A DNA stretch of 64,000 bases from Goniomonas avonlea (Eukaryota; Cryptophyceae; Goniomonadida; Goniomonadaceae), in contig QUTJ01031852.1 of NCBI GenBank assembly GCA_003573635.1, forward strand, positions 25,296-89,295, written 5' to 3'. The position numbers and the translations under genes were made by a program. Positions 57,901 to 63,900 of the stretch are shown here, in pieces; position 1 is the first letter of the stretch; each line of letters starts with the position of its first letter. The notes under the pieces were generated by a model. That model saw nothing but the letters and a program-made list of their open reading frames with translations, was not told the DNA's origin and did no database searches.

Positions 57901-60900
57901 CAAGAACAGGGTATGCAGGAATCTCAAACACTTGGTAGGCTCCTTTGACATGCTGAACTCGGTCGGAAGGAGGAGTGTACTCGTACTGATCCGCACCAGT
58001 GACCACATGCGCAATGGTGTGGGCGCCCACTTGAAGCCCCTTGATTGTCAAGCTCTGAGTGGTCGCACCAGACGGAGTGAAAGTGAACGTGGCAGGGTTG
58101 AACTCCAGATTCGGCGCCGAGAGTGTAATCACAACCGAGGACGACGGCACTTGCGACACGCTGAGCGACTGAGGATTGCTCGTCTGACCCACGTTGATGG
58201 CAGAATATGACGGCAAAATAAACACCTTCGCGGGTTGGATCGTGATAGTTCCTGGTGAAGGTTGAGTGAAGTGGTACCGATCCGGACCTGAAATCGTGTA
58301 GGTAATAGACTGAACACCATCAATCACACCCTTCACGTTCCAAGTCTGTACATCTGTGTTCACGTTCGTGAATGACAAGCTCGCAGGGGTGAAGGTCAAC
58401 CCAGGGCCGGAAGGAGTCACTGTCACAGTCGCCGGAGCCGAGATGCCCACCGTGAGTTGTCTGGATACCACCCCGTTGCCCAAGACAGGGTAGGTCGAGA
58501 ACCCAAACGTCTTCGGCGACAAAATGACAATCTGTCCCGGTTGAGGGATAGAGTAAAGATACTTGTCAGAGCCAGAGGTTGTATAAACCACCGCCACAGG
58601 GTCTCCCAACGTGCTGCCAGTCACCTTCCATCCACCAGATGTCACTCCTCCATTGGTGAAGGTCAAACTCGTGGGGGTGAACGTCAGTCCGGAGCCGCTC
58701 GGCGTGATAGTGACGTCTGTCAAGGGGACAGAAGAAACTTGAACGGTTAGCGACGCCGATGTCACATCCTGGCCAAGCGCGGGGTACGTCGGCAGGACAA
58801 AGGTCTTGGCGGGCTGCACAGTCACGGTACCAGCGGCGGGAGGCGTGTACTCGTGCCTGTCCTCACCACTAATCGCATACGAAACTGTGATAGTGCCATC
58901 TTGGACGCCGCGCACAGTCCATGTCTTTGACGTGCTCCCACCGCCCTCGAACGACAGTTGTGGCGGATTGAAGGTCAGGCCAGGCCCTGAAGGGGTGACC
59001 ACCACCCGAGTTGGCGGCAACGCAGACACCGACACTGCCAGCGGGCCAGAGGTGACGCCGTTTCCGAGGACGGGATAAGAAGGCACAAAGATACTTTTGG
59101 CCTCCTGGATTGTCACACTCCCCACCGACTTGGAGAAGTGCAGCTTGTCTGGGCCAGACAGCGTGTAAGTGATTGCCTGCACACCGTTGATTGTTCCAGA
59201 GACCGTCCAAGTCTGCACCCCTGTGCCGGTGAATGATAAGGACCTTGGAGAGAACGTTAGGCCTGGGCCCGATGGCGTCACGGTCACTGTCGCTGTCGCG
59301 GATATATCTACAGCCAGCTGACCGGACGCGACACCCTTGCCCAGCACGGGATAGACGGGCAGCGCCAACGTCTTGGGAGTGATAATCGTGATGGTGTCGG
59401 GCGCTGGAACAGTGAAATTGAACCTCGAGGCTCCAGTTAACGTGTACGTGATGGCATGGGTGCCCTCTTGACTGCCCTTCACTGTCCAAAGCTGGCTCAA
59501 GGCACCACCTGCTTGGAACCTGAGGGAGCTGGGAGTGAAGGTCAATCCAGTCCCAGATGGTGTGACCGTAACATCTTGCTGGGGTCGCGAGGACACCTGA
59601 ACCGTCAGAGAATCGGAATCGACGTTTGCTCCGAGAGCAGGGTACACGGGGATACTGAAGAACTTCGCTGCCCCTTGAACTGGTTGTACACCATCGCCAG
59701 GTGGGGTGTACTCGTACTGGTTTGCACCAGTGACGGTGTGCTTCACCGTGTGGAAGCCTTGCTGCAGGCCCTTGATCGTCAAGCTCTGCGTGGTTGCGAC
59801 CGACGGGGTGAAAGTGAACAGAGATGGCGTAAACTCTAGCCCCGGGGCTGAGAGCGCGATTGTTACGGTCGTCGTTGGGGCCTGGGACACACTGATGTAC
59901 CGGGGCTCGCTCGTCTGGCCAACATTCAGCGACTCGTACGAAGGGAGCGTGAAAGTTTTGGCTGGCTGGATCGTGATGCTGCCTGGAGATGGCTGAGCAA
60001 ACAGCTGGCGATCGGCGCCGGAAACGGTGTATGTGATGGATTGCGTCCCATCAATCACACCCTTGACTGTCCAAGACATGATTGTAGCTCCGGAGAAAGA
60101 CAGGCTCGATGGAGCGAATGTCAGCCCCGCACCGGATGGAGTCACAGCGACCGAAGCATTGGAGGAAATCTCAACATTCAAGCTCGAAGAAGTCACACCA
60201 TTGCCTAGGATCGGGTACGTCGAGAAAGCGAAACTCTTCGCGGGAACGATTGTGATCTGTCCCGGCTGCGGAGGAGAATACTGCGCTTGATCCACGCCTG
60301 AGATTACGTACACAATCTCCAACGCGTTGCCAACAGAGCTGCCGCTGACCTTCCAGGTTCCCGATGTAACCCCACTTGGGAACGTCAGACTGGATGGGGA
60401 GAAGGCTAGTCCGGGCCCGCTCGGTGTGATCGTCACTGCGGTGGGCGGGGCGGTGGACACCTGGACTGTTAGTGATGCAGATTGGACATTCTGCCCAAGG
60501 ACTGGATAGGACGGGAGATTGAAGGTTTTTGCTGGCTGGATGATGATCGATCCTGATGGAGGAGGAAGGTACTCAGACTGGTCGACTCCGGATATCACAT
60601 ACGATACTGTGATAGTGCCATCCTGAGTCCCCTTCACCGTCCACATCAATGAAGTGCTGCCACCGGGAACGAAAGACAGCTCTGCCGGAACAAATTTCAG
60701 ACCAGGTCCGCTGGGAGTGATTGTGACGCGTGTCGGCGGCAAATCGGAGACAGAAACTGTCAACGAGGAAGATACCACCCCGTTCCCAAGAGTAGGGTAA
60801 CTGGGCACCGAGAACAGTTTCACGTCTTGAACGGTCACGGTGCTCGTAGCCTCCTGGAAGTGGAATCTGTCGGGACCTGAGATAGTGTATGCGATTGGAT

Positions 60901-63900
60901 GGACACCGTTCACTGTGCCCGTCACAGTCCACGTCTCAACACGCCTTCCAGTGAACACCGCCCAGCGATGCACGGAGGGTGAAAAGACCAATCCGTTGCC
61001 AGAGGGTGTGACAATGACGTCAGCTGGAGCTGAGATATCCACATTCAACTGGCGTGATTCCACGCCGTTACCAAGAACGGGGTATGTTGGCACCAAGATC
61101 GATTTGTGCGGGATGATGGTGATGCTGCCTGGATTGGGAACGGTGTAGTTGAACTTAGAAGGACCCGACACCAAGTATGTGATGGCTTGAACGCCTTCTT
61201 GACTGCCCTTCACCTTCCAGGTGGCCGTCATCGACCCGCCAGCTAGCCAAGTGAGGGAGCTAGGAGTGAATGTGAGTCCGTTGCCGGTTGGAGTAACCGT
61301 GACACCGACGTTGGGCAAGGAAGACACTCGAATCACAAGAGGATCAGACTCGACATTGTCTCCAAGCGTGTAGTAGGCGGGAATATCAAACGCCTTGTGG
61401 GATGTCTGTACAGACTGGACCCTGCTCGATGGAGTGAGATAGCGGTACTGATCAGCTCCGCTCACAACATGCGACACAGTATGAGAGCCAACTTGAACTC
61501 CCTTGACCCTGAGGGTTTGCGTCGTAGCCCCCCAGGAATGGAAAGTAAACTGTGGAGGAATGAACTCCAGCCCAGGCCCGGACAGCGTGATCATTACTGA
61601 CGTTGTCGGAGCCGCTGAAACACTGATGGACTGGGGGTCGCTCGTCTGCCCCACATTGAGAGTTGGGTACGCCGGCAGGATGAAAGTCTTGGCAGGCTGA
61701 ATTGTGATGCGGTCAGCGGCCGGCTGAGCGAACTGATACTGGTCCGAGCCAGACACCACGTACGTGATTGTCTGAGTGCCGTCTATCACACCCTTCACCG
61801 TCCATGTCTGGACAGTGGTCCCAGTGAACGACAGGCTCGAAGGCACAAACGTCAGTCCGGGACCAGATGGAGTGACGGTGACTGTCGCCGCAGCGGAGAT
61901 ACCGACATTAAGTTCCTGCGAAGTGACACTGTTGCCAAGGACTGGGTACGTCGAGAAACCAAATGTCTTGGGAGTGACAATGACAATCTGACCAGTCGAC
62001 GGTTGCTCATAAAGGTACTTGTCGGTGCCGGAAATGGTGTACGCGATGGAAATAGGATCACCGACAACATTCCCAGTCACACGCCACGTGCCAGAGGTGA
62101 CACCACTGGAGAATTGAACACCTGAGGGGGAGAACGCGAGTCCTGATCCCGCGGGTGTGATGGTAACATCGGTACCCGGAGCCTCAGATACATCGACCGT
62201 CAGCGATACAGACTGAACACCCTTAGCCAATGTCGGGTAGGCTGGAAGGACGAAACGCTTCCGGGGTTGAATTGTCACCGTGCCGTCTTCCGGTGGCACA
62301 AAGGTGTACTGATCCGCACCACTGACCGTATAGGTCACAGGAATCACCCCGTTCTGCGTACCAGTCACAGTCATTGTCTGCGATGTCGGATTGGCACGGG
62401 TGGAAACAGAGCGGACGGATGTCGTGCCAGGCTCGAACACGATGCTGGGCGGGTTGAAGGTCAGCCCGGGACCGCTTGGTGTAATCACCACTCGAGTAGG
62501 TGGAAGGCTTGACGCAGAGACCGTTAGTGGCCCTGAGGACACGCCGTTGCCCAGCACCGGATACGTTGGGAGACTGAACGTTCGGGCATCCTGAATAGTC
62601 ACGCTGCTCGAAGCTTGTGTAAAGTGCAACGTGTCGGGACCGGACAGAGTGTAGGTGATAGCCTGAGCGCCGTTGACTGTGCCAACTACTGTCCACGTCT
62701 GCGATCCGGTTCCAGTGAACGAGAGCGATGCTGGAGAGAAGGTTAGACCTGTTCCAGAGGGAGTCACCGTCACCGTAGCTGCCGCAGATATGTCAACATT
62801 CAGCTCCCCGGACCTCACACCGTTCCCAAGTGCGGGATAGGTAGGGAGAATCAGAGTTTTCGGAGCAATGATGTTGATGGTGCCCGGGTTTGGAACCGTA
62901 TAGTTGAACTGGGAGGCACCAGAGAGAGCGTAAGAAACTGCATGGGTGCCCTGCTGACTGCCCTGGACGGACCAGGTCAAGGCCGAGGCCCCGTTTGATT
63001 GCCACGTCAGGGCACTCGGAGTGAAGGTCAACCCTGTGCCCGAGGGAGTGATCGTCACTTGCGAGTTGGGCAGAGACGACACACGGACTGTCAGAGAACC
63101 GGACTTGACACCTGCACCAAGAGCTGGATATGGAGGAATGTCAAATATTTTGTTGGCTCCTTGGACGGCCTGCACTCGTTCACTCGGCGGCGTGTATTCA
63201 TACTGGTTGACCCCAGAGACATCGTGCGAAACTGTGTGGAAACCTTGCACAGCTCCGTAGATTGTCAAAGACTGAGTTGTCGCACCCGAAGCAGTAAAAG
63301 TGAACTGGAACGGGGTGAACTCTACACCCGGAGCCGACAGGGTGACTGTGACCGAATCCGACGGAGGCTGCGATACACTGATCGTCTGCGGGCCACTGTT
63401 CTGCCCGACATTCAGGGTGCCGTATGCCGGGAGAGTGAAGAACTTGGCAGGGCGAATCGTGATACTGTCAGATGCAGGTTGAAGGAATTGATACTTGTCT
63501 GGCCCCGACACAGAGTACTCAATAGGTTGGGTCCCATCAATGGCACCAGTTACAGTCCATGTCTGCACTGTGGTACCCGAGAAAGACAAGCTCGCAGGTG
63601 AGAAAGTTAGGCCTGGACCCGAGGGAGTTACCACGACCGTGGCTGGAGCAGAAATGCCAACATTGAGTTGCTTCGAGGTCACACCGTTGCCCAGCACCGG
63701 GTACGTCGAGAAGGCAAACGTCTTCGAGGCAAGGATTGTGATCTGGCCTGGCTGGGGCGTTGTGTATTGGCTTTGATCACTCCCAGAGACAACATATGAA
63801 ACCGCCACTGGGTTGCCAATCGTGCTTCCGGCCACCTTCCAAGTCGCAGAAGTGACTCCCGGAGTGAACGTGAGGCTCGGAGGTGAGAAAGTCAGTCCCG

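Larger units (their letters stand above)
45812..59644 (-). repeat. Eight-unit super-repeat copy, U27-U34
   Basis: This 13,833-bp block again follows the order. U27 has the long aromatic D2 and a non-Tyr residue (Pro) in D4, U29 and U33 have D4 Ala, and U32 has HSWG in D6. It differs from the previous block in lacking the FVQV variant at U30 and in having the TRA loop in D3 of U28. Confidence 0.65.

Noticed and set aside
58869-59489. Minus-strand open frame of 206 codons in another frame, and similar shorter ones
   Set aside because: These lie in the two other minus frames, overlap the giant frame completely, are rich in Arg, His and Cys, and end after one or two domains. They are out-of-frame readings of the same repeats.
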